A stretch of DNA of 53,124 bases from an uncultured Paracoccaceae bacterium (GTDB lineage Bacteria > Pseudomonadota > Alphaproteobacteria > Rhodobacterales > Rhodobacteraceae), in NCBI GenBank assembly GCA_938016515.1, contig CALILP010000044.1, positions 1 to 53,124 of the forward strand, written 5' to 3'. Under the pieces are notes generated by a model. It worked only from the letters and a program-made list of their open reading frames with translations. It searched no databases and was not told the DNA's origin. Shown piece by piece: positions 15,769 to 24,317 of the stretch; within the stretch, counting starts at the first letter, position 1; every line of letters begins with the position of its first letter. The position numbers and the translations under genes were made by a program.

Positions 15769-18093
15769 ATGCCAAGCCAAGCACTTCCCGCTCTTGACGA
15801 GCCTCAAACCGGGCGTCTGACAATCCAATACGGCCCCAGCGATGGTGCCGCAGTGATCGAAAACCCGCCTCGTTTCACATGGCTGCCGGTGATCGAAGAG
15901 GAAGCGCACTATGTGCTGCGCATATCGCAGAGCGCGAAATACCCGCCGAAATCGACATATGATTTTGCCAATATCCCCCTGAATTTCTTTACCCCGGACG
16001 TCGTTTTACCTACGGGCGACTATGTCTGGTCCTACGCCGTGTGCGACGCCAATGGTCAGCCGACAACCGCATGGAGCAGCGACCGCGCGTTTACGGTCGC
16101 CCCCGAATTGCCCGAGACACCTTTAACAGAGCGTGCAACACGTCTGAGTAAGGCCACCCGCGCGCATCCTCGATTGTGGCTGACAACAGACCGGCTGGAG
16201 GCTTTTCGCGCGCAGGTCGATGCAAATCCAGAGCATTGCACATGGTCCACGTTCTTTGAAAAATCCGTCCTTCCTTGGATGGACCGGGATATCTTGCCGG
16301 AACCTGTTGGCTACCCCAACCACACGCGTGTCGCCGCAGTCTGGCGCCAGACCTACATTGACTGTCAGGAACTGCTTTATGCGATCCGCCACCTCGCCAT
16401 CGGTGGGCAGGTCACGCAGGATCCTAAGATGCTGGAACGCGCCAAGGAATGGTTGCTGAGTGCCGCGGCATGGAACCCAATCGGCACCACATCCCGAAGC
16501 TACACTGACGAATGGGCCTTCCGGGTGAATGTGGCACTGGCTTGGGGTTACGACTGGTTGCACGACCAGTTGACCGAAGAAGAACGGGCGACCGTACGCA
16601 CCGCACTTTTGGCGCGTACCCGCGAGACGGCGGATCACATCATCCAGAACGCGAAAATTCACCTCTTTCCCTTCGACAGCCACGCGGTTCGGGCGGTCTC
16701 TGCCGTACTGATCCCGGCCTCCATCGCTTTGCTGGATGACGCGGAAGAAGCGGAAGACTGGCTGCATTACTCCATCGAGTTCCTTTTCACCGTCTACTCG
16801 CCTTGGGGCGACGCGGAAGGCGGCTGGGCCGAAGGGCCGCACTATTGGATGACCGGCATGGCCTATCTGATCGACGCGGCGAACCTGCTGAAAAGCTACA
16901 CAGGTATCAATGTCTACGACCGCCCGTTCTTCCAACGGACGGGGGATTTCCCGCTTTACACCAAAGCCCCAGATACCTGCCGTGCCACCTTTGGCGACGA
17001 CAGCACTATGGGTGATCTGCCGTCGGTCAAGATCGGCTACAACCTGCGCCAATTCGCAGGCGTCACCGGCAACGGCGCGTACCAGTGGTACTACGACGAG
17101 ATCAAACGGACGAATCCTGGCACTGAGATGGCATTCTACAACTGGGGCTGGTGGGACTTCAATTTCGACGAGCTGGCCTATCAGACAGACTTCCCGATGA
17201 TTGAAGCCACCCCGCCCACCGATGACGATCAGCTGCGCTGGTTCAAAGACACTGGCTGGGTCGCGATCCAGCACCGGATGCAAGACCCGGACAACCACAT
17301 CCAGTTTGTGATGAAGTCCAGCCCCTTTGGGTCCATCAGCCACAGCCACGGCGACCAGAACGCCTTTTGTCTGGCAGGTTTTGGCGAAGATTTAGCCATT
17401 CAGTCCGGTTATTACGTCGCGTTCAACAGCACGATGCACCAAAACTGGCGCAGGCAGACGCGGTCAAAGAACGCGATCCTGATTAACGGCAAGGGGCAAT
17501 ACGCAGGCAAGGACAAACCGCAGGCGATGAAGGCCAAAGGTGACATCCTAACTGCGGAAGATCGCGGCGACCATATCTTCATCCAAGGTGACGCAACCGC
17601 AGCCTACCAGTCTTTGTCGCCCGAGGTCACCTCTGTCCAGCGCGACGTCCATTTCGTCAACAACAGCTATTTCGTCATCGTGGACAACATCGACGCAGAT
17701 ACACCGGTCGAGATCGACTGGCTGTTCCACGCTAACGCGCCGATGACTTTGGGGGACACGACCTTTCGCTACGCAGGCGAAAAAGCTGGGTTCTACGGTC
17801 AGTTCCTGTGGTCCGAAGCCGGGGCGCCAAAATTGACCCAAGAAACCGGTTTTCCTGATGTGGACCCCGTCGACTACGAGGGCCTGTCGGTCAGCACCTG
17901 CCTGCACGCCACATTCCCAAAGGCCATTCGCCACCGGATCGCTACGCTTGTCGTGCCTTATCCACTTTCGGCGCCGCGCCGGATCTTCAGCTTCTTGGAT
18001 GATCAAGGCTACGACTGCGACCTCTATTTCACCGACGCCGACGACCGCAGTTTCAAAGTGGTGGTCCCGAAAACATTTGATATCGGCCGCTGA
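15769..18093 (+). CDS. Exo-type oligoalginate lyase, PL15 (Atu3025-like), cytoplasmic
   Basis: This lyase is predicted to release unsaturated monouronate from imported alginate oligomers. It has 774 residues; Atu3025 of Agrobacterium has about 776. There is no signal peptide, as expected for a cytoplasmic enzyme fed by an ABC importer. The order is an N-terminal beta domain (to about 110), an (alpha/alpha) toroid (about 115-430) and C-terminal heparinase II/III beta domains. Arg193, His305, Tyr359, Trp461 and His525 sit a constant six positions before the residues I recall as active-site Arg199, His311, Tyr365, Trp467 and His531 of Atu3025. That constant offset is the main evidence. PL17 or a heparinase with another uronate substrate is the alternative. 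It lies between algQ and the DEH reductase. Confidence 0.88.
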   Translation: MPSQALPALDEPQTGRLTIQYGPSDGAAVIENPPRFTWLPVIEEEAHYVLRISQSAKYPPKSTYDFANIPLNFFTPDVVLPTGDYVWSYAVCDANGQPTTAWSSDRAFTVAPELPETPLTERATRLSKATRAHPRLWLTTDRLEAFRAQVDANPEHCTWSTFFEKSVLPWMDRDILPEPVGYPNHTRVAAVWRQTYIDCQELLYAIRHLAIGGQVTQDPKMLERAKEWLLSAAAWNPIGTTSRSYTDEWAFRVNVALAWGYDWLHDQLTEEERATVRTALLARTRETADHIIQNAKIHLFPFDSHAVRAVSAVLIPASIALLDDAEEAEDWLHYSIEFLFTVYSPWGDAEGGWAEGPHYWMTGMAYLIDAANLLKSYTGINVYDRPFFQRTGDFPLYTKAPDTCRATFGDDSTMGDLPSVKIGYNLRQFAGVTGNGAYQWYYDEIKRTNPGTEMAFYNWGWWDFNFDELAYQTDFPMIEATPPTDDDQLRWFKDTGWVAIQHRMQDPDNHIQFVMKSSPFGSISHSHGDQNAFCLAGFGEDLAIQSGYYVAFNSTMHQNWRRQTRSKNAILINGKGQYAGKDKPQAMKAKGDILTAEDRGDHIFIQGDATAAYQSLSPEVTSVQRDVHFVNNSYFVIVDNIDADTPVEIDWLFHANAPMTLGDTTFRYAGEKAGFYGQFLWSEAGAPKLTQETGFPDVDPVDYEGLSVSTCLHATFPKAIRHRIATLVVPYPLSAPRRIFSFLDDQGYDCDLYFTDADDRSFKVVVPKTFDIGR

Positions 18094-18116
18094 GCGGCTT
18101 CAAGAAAGGACGACGA

Positions 18117-18860
18117 ATGAAACTACAGGGCAAGACAGCCATCGTGACCGGCGGCGGACGCGACATTGGACGGGCCTGCGCGCTGCGCCTTGCGGCCGAA
18201 GGCGCAAACGTGGCGATCAACTACTTCGCCAGCAGCGATGGGGCAGACAGTGCGGTCGCCGAGATCACAGCGAACGGTGGCAAAGCCTTTGCCCGGCAAG
18301 GCGACCTCAGCTGTTCCGCAGGCGTCGATGCCTTGGTCAACAAGACCGTTGCGGAATTCGGCGGCGTTGATGTTCTGGTGAACAATTCAGGCGGTCTGAT
18401 TGCGCGCAAAACGATCTCAGATATGTCACTGGAACACTGGACAGCCGTGATGGATCTGAACTTGACCAGCACATTCCTGATGGTCAAAGCCTGCCTTGCA
18501 CACATGACGTCCGGGACCATCGTGAACCTTGCCAGCCAAGCAGGCAGGGACGGTGGCGGTCCGGGCTCTGTGGCTTATGCAACGTCCAAAGGCGCGGTGA
18601 TGACGATGACACGGGGCCTTGCCAAGGAACTGGGGCCAAACATCCGGGTTAATGCGTTGTGCCCCGGCATGATCGACACGGACTTCCATAACATCCACAC
18701 CAAGCCCGAAGTGCGGACCATGGTCGAGAACGCAGCCCCCGTGAAACGGCAGGGTACACCAGAGGATATCGCGAACCTTGTGGCGTTTCTGGCCACTGAT
18801 GACAGCGGGTTTATGACTGGGACAAATGTCGACATCAACGGCGGGATGCTGTTCAGCTAA
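18117..18860 (+). CDS. SDR oxidoreductase, probable DEH reductase
   Basis: This short-chain dehydrogenase/reductase is predicted to reduce 4-deoxy-L-erythro-5-hexoseulose uronate (DEH) to 2-keto-3-deoxygluconate. The cofactor motif is TGGGRDIGRA (residues 11-20). The catalytic set is Asn90, Ser140, Tyr154 and Lys158. The 247 residues are near the usual size. The basic Arg in the glycine loop could favour NADPH, but cofactor choice is not decided by sequence alone. It follows the PL15 gene by 24 bases, like the lyase-reductase pair of Agrobacterium. Without this context it would be called a generic 3-oxoacyl-ACP-reductase-like SDR. Confidence 0.8.
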   Translation: MKLQGKTAIVTGGGRDIGRACALRLAAEGANVAINYFASSDGADSAVAEITANGGKAFARQGDLSCSAGVDALVNKTVAEFGGVDVLVNNSGGLIARKTISDMSLEHWTAVMDLNLTSTFLMVKACLAHMTSGTIVNLASQAGRDGGGPGSVAYATSKGAVMTMTRGLAKELGPNIRVNALCPGMIDTDFHNIHTKPEVRTMVENAAPVKRQGTPEDIANLVAFLATDDSGFMTGTNVDINGGMLFS

Positions 18861-18896
18861 GCGACTGCGTGTGGGTCATCAAACCCGCACGTATCT

Positions 18897-19208
18897 TCAC
18901 AAGAAGTCGTCGCGCCGGGGGGTGAAACAGTCGATCAAACGGCCCGGTTCAAGGCACACGCAGCCATGCACGGCGTTGGACGGAATGACAAAGCTATCGC
19001 CCGGTCCTACTTCGGTCTCTTCACCAGCAACCGAAAACCGAAACCGGCCGCTTTCGACAAATGTCGATTGAACGTGGGGATGGTTGTGCAACGCACCCTC
19101 AGCCCCTTCTGCCCCAAACGAGAATGCAACGACCATTAGGTCTGCGTGGTCTGCAAGCACTTGGCGGGTGACGTTTTCGCCGGTGTCCACAACGGGATAG
19201 TCTGACAT
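18897..19208 (-). CDS. kdgF: KdgF-type cupin, uronate-linearising enzyme
   Basis: KdgF speeds ring opening of 4,5-unsaturated monouronates to the linear keto sugar (DEH from alginate, DKI from pectin). This is a single cupin domain of 103 residues. Metal-ligand candidates are His41, His43, Gln47 and His81 in GALHNHPHVQSTFVESG and NAVHGCVCLEPGRLID. The C-terminal FTPRRDDFL is a KdgF signature. The ATG at 19208 follows AAGGAGA; the open frame extends 23 codons upstream without a better site. It converges on the SDR gene and diverges from kdgK, sharing an operator-bearing gap with it. Confidence 0.85.
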   Translation of the reverse strand: MSDYPVVDTGENVTRQVLADHADLMVVAFSFGAEGAEGALHNHPHVQSTFVESGRFRFSVAGEETEVGPGDSFVIPSNAVHGCVCLEPGRLIDCFTPRRDDFL

Positions 19209-19309
19209 TGATTGGGTCTCCTTGGTGCGTCCTGTGCCCTGTTTGCCGGGGCTGGTTTCGGGTATGTCACCGCACATCAGGATCGGCGGTTGTCGATACG
19301 TTAATACCG

Positions 19310-19329
19310 CTGGTATGATAGTATACCAG
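19310..19329. promoter_or_regulatory. GntR-type operator between kdgF and kdgK
   Basis: CTGGTAT (19310-19316) and ATACCAG (19323-19329) form an inverted repeat. The 10-mer TAGTATACCA at 19319-19328 is identical to the second core before algS (11031-11040). It ends 26 bases before the kdgK ATG and about 100 bases before the kdgF start, so one site could control both. This places kdgF and kdgK in the same regulon as the importer operon. Confidence 0.68.
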
Positions 19330-19354
19330 TTTATTCGAGGAAAGCGCCTTTACC

Positions 19355-20311
19355 ATGTCTGCACCAAATTCACCGGCCGCTGGCCGTCTGCCAACTGACC
19401 GGCCGCTCAAGTTTGTGGCGATTGGGGAATGCATGGTTGAGATGGCCCCTGCGGGTGAGGTCGGTCAGTTTGCGATGGGTTTTGCGGGCGATACGTTTAA
19501 CACGATCTGGTATCTGAAGCGGCTGTGTCCTGACTGGCAGGCGCAGTATATTACGCGTGTCGGGACCGACGCGGTGTCCGACGACATGCTGGCCATGATG
19601 GCCGAGGCTGGGATCGACACGGGCCATGTCGTGCAATCGGCAGATCGGTCAGTGGGCCTCTACCTGATTTCGTTGATGAACGGCGAGCGCAGCTTTTCTT
19701 ACTGGCGCGACCGGTCCGCAGCCCGGCAATTGGCCGCAGATCGCGCGGATCTGGACGTCGCTTTGGATGGTGCCGACCTGATCTACTTTTCGGGTATCAC
19801 AATGGCGGTTTTAGAGGGCGAGGGGCGGTCCACTTTGCTGGCCGCCATCGCACAGGCGCGGGCAAACGGGGCAACAATTGCCTTCGACAGCAATTTGCGT
19901 CCGCGCTTATGGGCATCGACCGTTGATATGTGTGCTGCCGTCATGGACGCCGCGTCGGTCAGCGATATCGTTTTGCCCTCTTACGACGACGAAGTGCTGT
20001 ACTTCGGCGATACCGCGCCGCAAGACACCCTAGAGCGGTACCGCAAAGCAGGTGCAGGCACCGTCATCGTCAAAAACGGAGAGGGCAGCGTTCTGTTCGC
20101 TCATGGCGCGGAAAGCGGATCGGTCACCCCGCAACCAGCCAAAGACATTCGCGACACGACAGCCGCAGGCGACAGCTTTAACGCAGGCATTTTTGCGGGT
20201 CTCGCCCAAACCGGCGATATGAGGAAGGCGATCACGCTGGCATCCGATATCGCTGGGCAAGTCATTGGGCAGCGCGGCGCGCTGGTCCCGGTCAAACAGT
20301 CAGCGGCTTAG
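19355..20311 (+). CDS. kdgK: 2-dehydro-3-deoxygluconokinase
   Basis: KdgK phosphorylates 2-keto-3-deoxygluconate (KDG) to KDPG for the Entner-Doudoroff aldolase. It is a PfkB-family kinase of 318 residues. The N-terminal motif is GECMVEMAP, the FAGDTFNTIWYLKRL segment binds sugar, and the catalytic base is Asp273 in DTTAAGDSFNAG. It completes the predicted route from alginate oligomer to KDPG. KDPG aldolase (eda) is not in the window. The stop overlaps the stop of the convergent hydratase gene by 4 bases. Confidence 0.9.
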   Translation: MSAPNSPAAGRLPTDRPLKFVAIGECMVEMAPAGEVGQFAMGFAGDTFNTIWYLKRLCPDWQAQYITRVGTDAVSDDMLAMMAEAGIDTGHVVQSADRSVGLYLISLMNGERSFSYWRDRSAARQLAADRADLDVALDGADLIYFSGITMAVLEGEGRSTLLAAIAQARANGATIAFDSNLRPRLWASTVDMCAAVMDAASVSDIVLPSYDDEVLYFGDTAPQDTLERYRKAGAGTVIVKNGEGSVLFAHGAESGSVTPQPAKDIRDTTAAGDSFNAGIFAGLAQTGDMRKAITLASDIAGQVIGQRGALVPVKQSAA

Positions 20312-21093
20312 CGGCCTTTCCAAACAGGATCGCGTTTTTCGGCGAATGCCTTTGCGCCCTCCAGTTGATCTTCGGAGGTATAAAGGGTCTCGACCGTCGG
20401 AAATTGGCTGCGGGTGATCCGGTTCATGGCGTCCTGAAACTTCATGTTTTCGGCCTCGCGCACAACTTCCTTGATCGCAGCCATCACTAGCGGTGGGCCG
20501 CTTTCCAGCAACCGTGCAAGATCCCAAACAGTGTCCAGCAATCGATCTTGCGACACGACCTCTCGCAACAAGCCCCAGCGCAGTGCTTCATCCGCATCGA
20601 ACCAACGTCCTGTCAGCAATAGGTCCATCGCAACGTGATACGGAATGCGTTTTGGCAGCTTGACTGACGCCGCATCAGCCACAGTCCCAGATCGAATTTC
20701 GGGCAAGGCAAAGCTGGCGTTTTCCGATGCCACAATCAGATCGCAGCTGAGCGCCAATTCCAGCCCGCCACCACAGCAAATGCCGTTCACGGCAGCGATC
20801 ACTGGCTTGTTCAGGGCGGGCAACTCTTGCAAGCCCCCAAAGCCCCCGACGCCGTAATCTCCATCGACGGCATCGCCGTCAGCGGCGGCTTTCAAGTCCC
20901 ATCCGGGACAGAAGAACTTGTCACCCTCCGCACGCATGATCGCCACGCGCAGGCTGTCGTCGTCCCGAAAATCGCGAAACGTCTCGCCCATGATCCGGCT
21001 CGTCGCGAGGTCAATCGCATTCGCCTTGGGCCGGTCGAGCGTGACCTCCAGAATGCCCCCTTCACGGCGGGTTTTGATCGGGCTGTCAGTCAT
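20308..21093 (-). CDS. Enoyl-CoA hydratase/isomerase, CaiD-like (carnitinyl-CoA dehydratase)
   Basis: This crotonase-fold enzyme is predicted to interconvert crotonobetainyl-CoA and L-carnitinyl-CoA. The 261-residue protein has CaiD-type motifs: FCPGWDLKAAADG, the oxyanion loop GICCGGGLELALSCDL with a Glu, and PEIRSGTVADAASVKLPKRIP. Its start overlaps the stop of the CoA-ligase gene (ATGA), making it third in a three-gene operon. The divergent neighbours are carnitine genes, which supports the substrate. Another short acyl-CoA is possible. Confidence 0.75.
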   Translation of the reverse strand: MTDSPIKTRREGGILEVTLDRPKANAIDLATSRIMGETFRDFRDDDSLRVAIMRAEGDKFFCPGWDLKAAADGDAVDGDYGVGGFGGLQELPALNKPVIAAVNGICCGGGLELALSCDLIVASENASFALPEIRSGTVADAASVKLPKRIPYHVAMDLLLTGRWFDADEALRWGLLREVVSQDRLLDTVWDLARLLESGPPLVMAAIKEVVREAENMKFQDAMNRITRSQFPTVETLYTSEDQLEGAKAFAEKRDPVWKGR

Positions 21094-23087
21094 GAGGTTT
21101 CCTTTCGGATCAGGGCGTCCACAGCGATAGCGCCAGAGTGGCAGACCATCAAAGGGTTGATCTCAATCTCTGCGATTTCAGGGTTGTTGGCCATGGCGGA
21201 TTGGAGCTTCAGGACAATATCAACCACGGTTGCGACATCGGCCAGCGGTCCGCCGCGATGTCCATTCAACAAAGGCGCGAGCCTAAGCGCATGTATCGCC
21301 GCATGCACCTGTGCCGCAGTGACCGGCAACACCAATGTTTGTGTGTCCGCCAAGATCTCTGCCTGCACGCCGCCAAAGCCGACCATTAGGGTTGCGCCGT
21401 AAACCGGATCTCGGACAAGACCCACGATGATTTCGGCAACTGACCCGGTCACCATCTCTTCTGCAAGATAACCGGAAGCATCAGGCATCGCGGGCACTGC
21501 ACCCAGATGTTGGATGTTCAAATGCACAGCGCCTGCTTCGGTTTTATGGGCAAAGCCTAGGCCTTTGACGGCAAGTGGTCGGGCGAGCCCTTCTGCACTT
21601 TCGGCAAGCGCGTCCAAGGTCACCGCCGAAACGCCGCGTGGAACACGCACGCCCCAATCGGACAGCAGGGCTTTCCCCGCGACCTCATCCAGAACGTGCG
21701 TCTCACCAAGTTTTGAACGCGACCACGGTCGCCACCCGTCACTTGCGGGAACGCGCGCAGCCGCAACCGCAGCAAGCGCTGTTTCAATCCCTTGCAGTGG
21801 GACGACACCTGCCCGCATCATGGCAATCGCGCGCTGCTCATCAATGTTTTCAGGCAGTGATGCGACGGCAAATGCAGGCTTGCTGGTGGCTTTGCCAGCC
21901 AAGGCGATCGCTTCTAACGCGGGCTCAAACGATGCTGGATCGCAAAGATCGCTGCGGGGCGGGTCGATGATGTAAAGTCCCGCGTCATAGGGGCGCAACA
22001 TCTCGGCAAAGACTGATGTCGTCTTATCCAGATCGCCCCAAATAAACGTGTGGTAATCCAAGGGGTTCGACAGGGTAACCAACGGTCCCAGCACGGAACG
22101 CAGGCTGTCTTCCTGCACGGTGGAAAGTGGGGGGAATGCAAGCGGTGTATCGTCGGCCAGATCCGCAACCAGCCCTGCCTCGCCGCCTGAACAAGACAAC
22201 GCGCACACCTGCCGCCCAGTTTGGGGGCCGTGAACATGTAAGATCTTTAACGTCTCGATCAATTCGGACAACGTCGCAACCGACCCAATCCCGGCCTGTT
22301 GTAAGAACGCCTGCGACGCGGCATGGGTGCCGGACATCGCGGCAGTGTGGGAAAGTGCGGCAGAGGCCCCGGCCTCTGACTTGCCGGACTTTAGCACGAC
22401 AATACCCTTACCCATCCCACGGGCCGCATCGGCCAAACGCGCCAAGCTTGCCGGGTCATCAAACCCTTCGGCATAGACGCCCAAAGCGGTGACGCGGTCG
22501 TCCTGCAGCATGGCCTCCGCCAGTGCGACCAAACCGGTTTGTGCTGCATTGCCCAGACAACCGACATAGGCCAGGGGCAAGCCGCGTTTTTGCATCGTCA
22601 GATTGATCGCGATGTTCGAGCTTTGCGACAGGATCGCAACGCCAGTGTCGCATCGCCGCCCACCGTGCTGATCCGGCCAGATCACCGCCCCGTCCAACAT
22701 ATTCAGAAGGCCATAGCAGTTCGGACCAAGGATCGGCATGTCTCTGGCGGCACTCACCAGTTCGGCCTGCAAGTCGGTGTCACCGGTTTCCGCCCACCCG
22801 CTTGCAAAACAGATCGCACCCCCTGCACCCATGTCCGAAAGCGTCTTGATCACATCAAGGGTCGCATGACGGTTCACACCAACAAAGGTGGCATCCGGCG
22901 CACGCGGCAAATCCTGCAAAGAGCGATAGCAAGCCCACCCGCCAATGTTTGCTCTTGTCGGATGTACCGGCCAGACGTCGCCTTCAAATCCGATCTTTTC
23001 GCATTGCGCGACGACGTTTTCGGCCCAGCCGGAGCCCAGAACCGCAATCGATTTTGGCCGCAGCAGTCGCGACAGATCGCGTGTCAT
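21090..23087 (-). CDS. Acyl-CoA synthetase, ADP-forming type (acetate-CoA ligase family)
   Basis: This is a 665-residue fusion with the layout of NDP-forming acyl-CoA synthetases. A CoA-binding Rossmann domain opens with LSRLLRPKSIAVLG. A succinyl-CoA-ligase-like domain carries a likely phospho-His region in ALSHTAAMSGTHAA. A C-terminal ATP-grasp domain includes GLGFAHKTEAGAVHL and EIEINPLMV. It probably activates the acid substrate of the operon, for example gamma-butyrobetaine, crotonobetaine or carnitine; this is inferred from context. The ATG overlaps the dehydrogenase stop by one base (TGATG). An upstream extension of 23 codons is open but lies inside the preceding gene. Confidence 0.78.
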   Translation of the reverse strand: MTRDLSRLLRPKSIAVLGSGWAENVVAQCEKIGFEGDVWPVHPTRANIGGWACYRSLQDLPRAPDATFVGVNRHATLDVIKTLSDMGAGGAICFASGWAETGDTDLQAELVSAARDMPILGPNCYGLLNMLDGAVIWPDQHGGRRCDTGVAILSQSSNIAINLTMQKRGLPLAYVGCLGNAAQTGLVALAEAMLQDDRVTALGVYAEGFDDPASLARLADAARGMGKGIVVLKSGKSEAGASAALSHTAAMSGTHAASQAFLQQAGIGSVATLSELIETLKILHVHGPQTGRQVCALSCSGGEAGLVADLADDTPLAFPPLSTVQEDSLRSVLGPLVTLSNPLDYHTFIWGDLDKTTSVFAEMLRPYDAGLYIIDPPRSDLCDPASFEPALEAIALAGKATSKPAFAVASLPENIDEQRAIAMMRAGVVPLQGIETALAAVAAARVPASDGWRPWSRSKLGETHVLDEVAGKALLSDWGVRVPRGVSAVTLDALAESAEGLARPLAVKGLGFAHKTEAGAVHLNIQHLGAVPAMPDASGYLAEEMVTGSVAEIIVGLVRDPVYGATLMVGFGGVQAEILADTQTLVLPVTAAQVHAAIHALRLAPLLNGHRGGPLADVATVVDIVLKLQSAMANNPEIAEIEINPLMVCHSGAIAVDALIRKETS

Positions 23088-24247
23088 CAAGCGCCCAAAG
23101 GCCGCAATAAGTCGCGGCTGATGATATGGCGTTGGATTTCGGAGGTCCCGTCCCAAATCCGTTCCACCCGTGCGTCGCGCCAGAATCGTTCGATGGGAAA
23201 GTCATCCATCAGGCCCATACCGCCGAAAATCTGCAAGGTGGTGTCGGTAACACGGGCTAAGGCTTCTGACGCATAAAGCTTGGCAGAGGCGATTTCGCGG
23301 TTCGCGGGCAACCCTTCATCAAGCCGCCAGGCAGCGGCCAGCGTCAGCCAATCTGCGGCATCGATCTCTGTGATCATATCGGCGATCTGAAAGCTGATGC
23401 CCTGAAATTTGCCAATCTTCTGGCCGAATTGTTCACGTTCGGCCGCGTAGTTCAGGGCATAGTCAAAGCACCGGCGGGCCCGGCCCACGCTAAAGGCGGC
23501 AACTGTGATGCGGGTTGCGTAAAGCCACTCATTCATCACTGCAAACCCACCATCGACCTCGCCAAGCACTTGGGCATCGGGCAGGCGACAGTCATCGAAT
23601 GTCAGGATATAGTTTTTGTAGCCCTTATGGCTGACCGAGGTGTAGCCTTCGCGCACCTCAAATCCCGGATGTCCGCGATCGACCAAAAACGTGGTGATCC
23701 GTTTCTTGGGGCCTTTGGGTGTTTCATCTTCGCCGGTTGCGATGAAGACAATAAAGAAATCAGCGTGTTCCGCGCCAGAGATAAAGTGCTTTGAGCCATT
23801 CACGACCCAATCGCCGCCATTGCGAACCGCCTGACATTTCATGCCCCGCACGTCCGAGCCGGCGTCGGGCTCGGTCATCGCCAAAGCATCCATCCGCTCG
23901 CCCCGCACCGCAGGCAGCAAGTAGCGGTCGCGCTGTTCGTCATTACAGGCCATCAGGATATTCTGTGGGCGGCCAAAGAAGTGGGTCAGGGCCATCGACC
24001 CGCGGCCCAATTCGCGTTCCACCAGCGTAAAGTCCACATGGCTTAGCCCCGCGCCGCCGACGCTTTCGGGAAAATTACAGGCGTAGAACCCCAGATCGAT
24101 GCATTTGCGTTTGATATCATCGCCAATCTCGCGGGGAACATGGCCTGTCTTCTCAACCTTAGCCTCGTGAGGATAGATCTCTTTCTCGACAAAGCTGCGG
24201 ACCGTATCGACGATCATTTCTTGTTCTTGGCTCAGGCCGAAATGCAT
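23087..24247 (-). CDS. Acyl-CoA dehydrogenase family protein (CaiA/butyrobetainyl-CoA dehydrogenase candidate)
   Basis: This FAD-dependent acyl-CoA dehydrogenase has about 386 residues. Hallmarks are LAMTEPDAGSDVRGMKCQA (FAD/substrate loop), YAAEREQFGQKIGKFQGISF and the C-terminal RIWDGTSEIQRHIISRDLL. The ATG at 24247 follows GCGGAGAC; the frame is open for 69 more codons but runs into the divergent gene's promoter. It is first in the operon with a CoA ligase and a CaiD-like hydratase. The three together could oxidise gamma-butyrobetainyl-CoA to crotonobetainyl-CoA and hydrate it. Substrate assignment is contextual. Confidence 0.77.
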   Translation of the reverse strand: MHFGLSQEQEMIVDTVRSFVEKEIYPHEAKVEKTGHVPREIGDDIKRKCIDLGFYACNFPESVGGAGLSHVDFTLVERELGRGSMALTHFFGRPQNILMACNDEQRDRYLLPAVRGERMDALAMTEPDAGSDVRGMKCQAVRNGGDWVVNGSKHFISGAEHADFFIVFIATGEDETPKGPKKRITTFLVDRGHPGFEVREGYTSVSHKGYKNYILTFDDCRLPDAQVLGEVDGGFAVMNEWLYATRITVAAFSVGRARRCFDYALNYAAEREQFGQKIGKFQGISFQIADMITEIDAADWLTLAAAWRLDEGLPANREIASAKLYASEALARVTDTTLQIFGGMGLMDDFPIERFWRDARVERIWDGTSEIQRHIISRDLLRPLGA

Positions 24248-24317
24248 GATGTGTCTCCGCTGTGCAGGGGTTGCGTCATCAGACCGGTTTACTAGGGTAG
24301 GTGTCGTGCGTGATTGG

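Noticed and set aside
16123-17349. 408-codon minus-strand frame opposite the PL15 lyase
   Set aside because: Antisense shadow of a gene whose active-site residues are all recognisable; no domain or ribosome-binding site.
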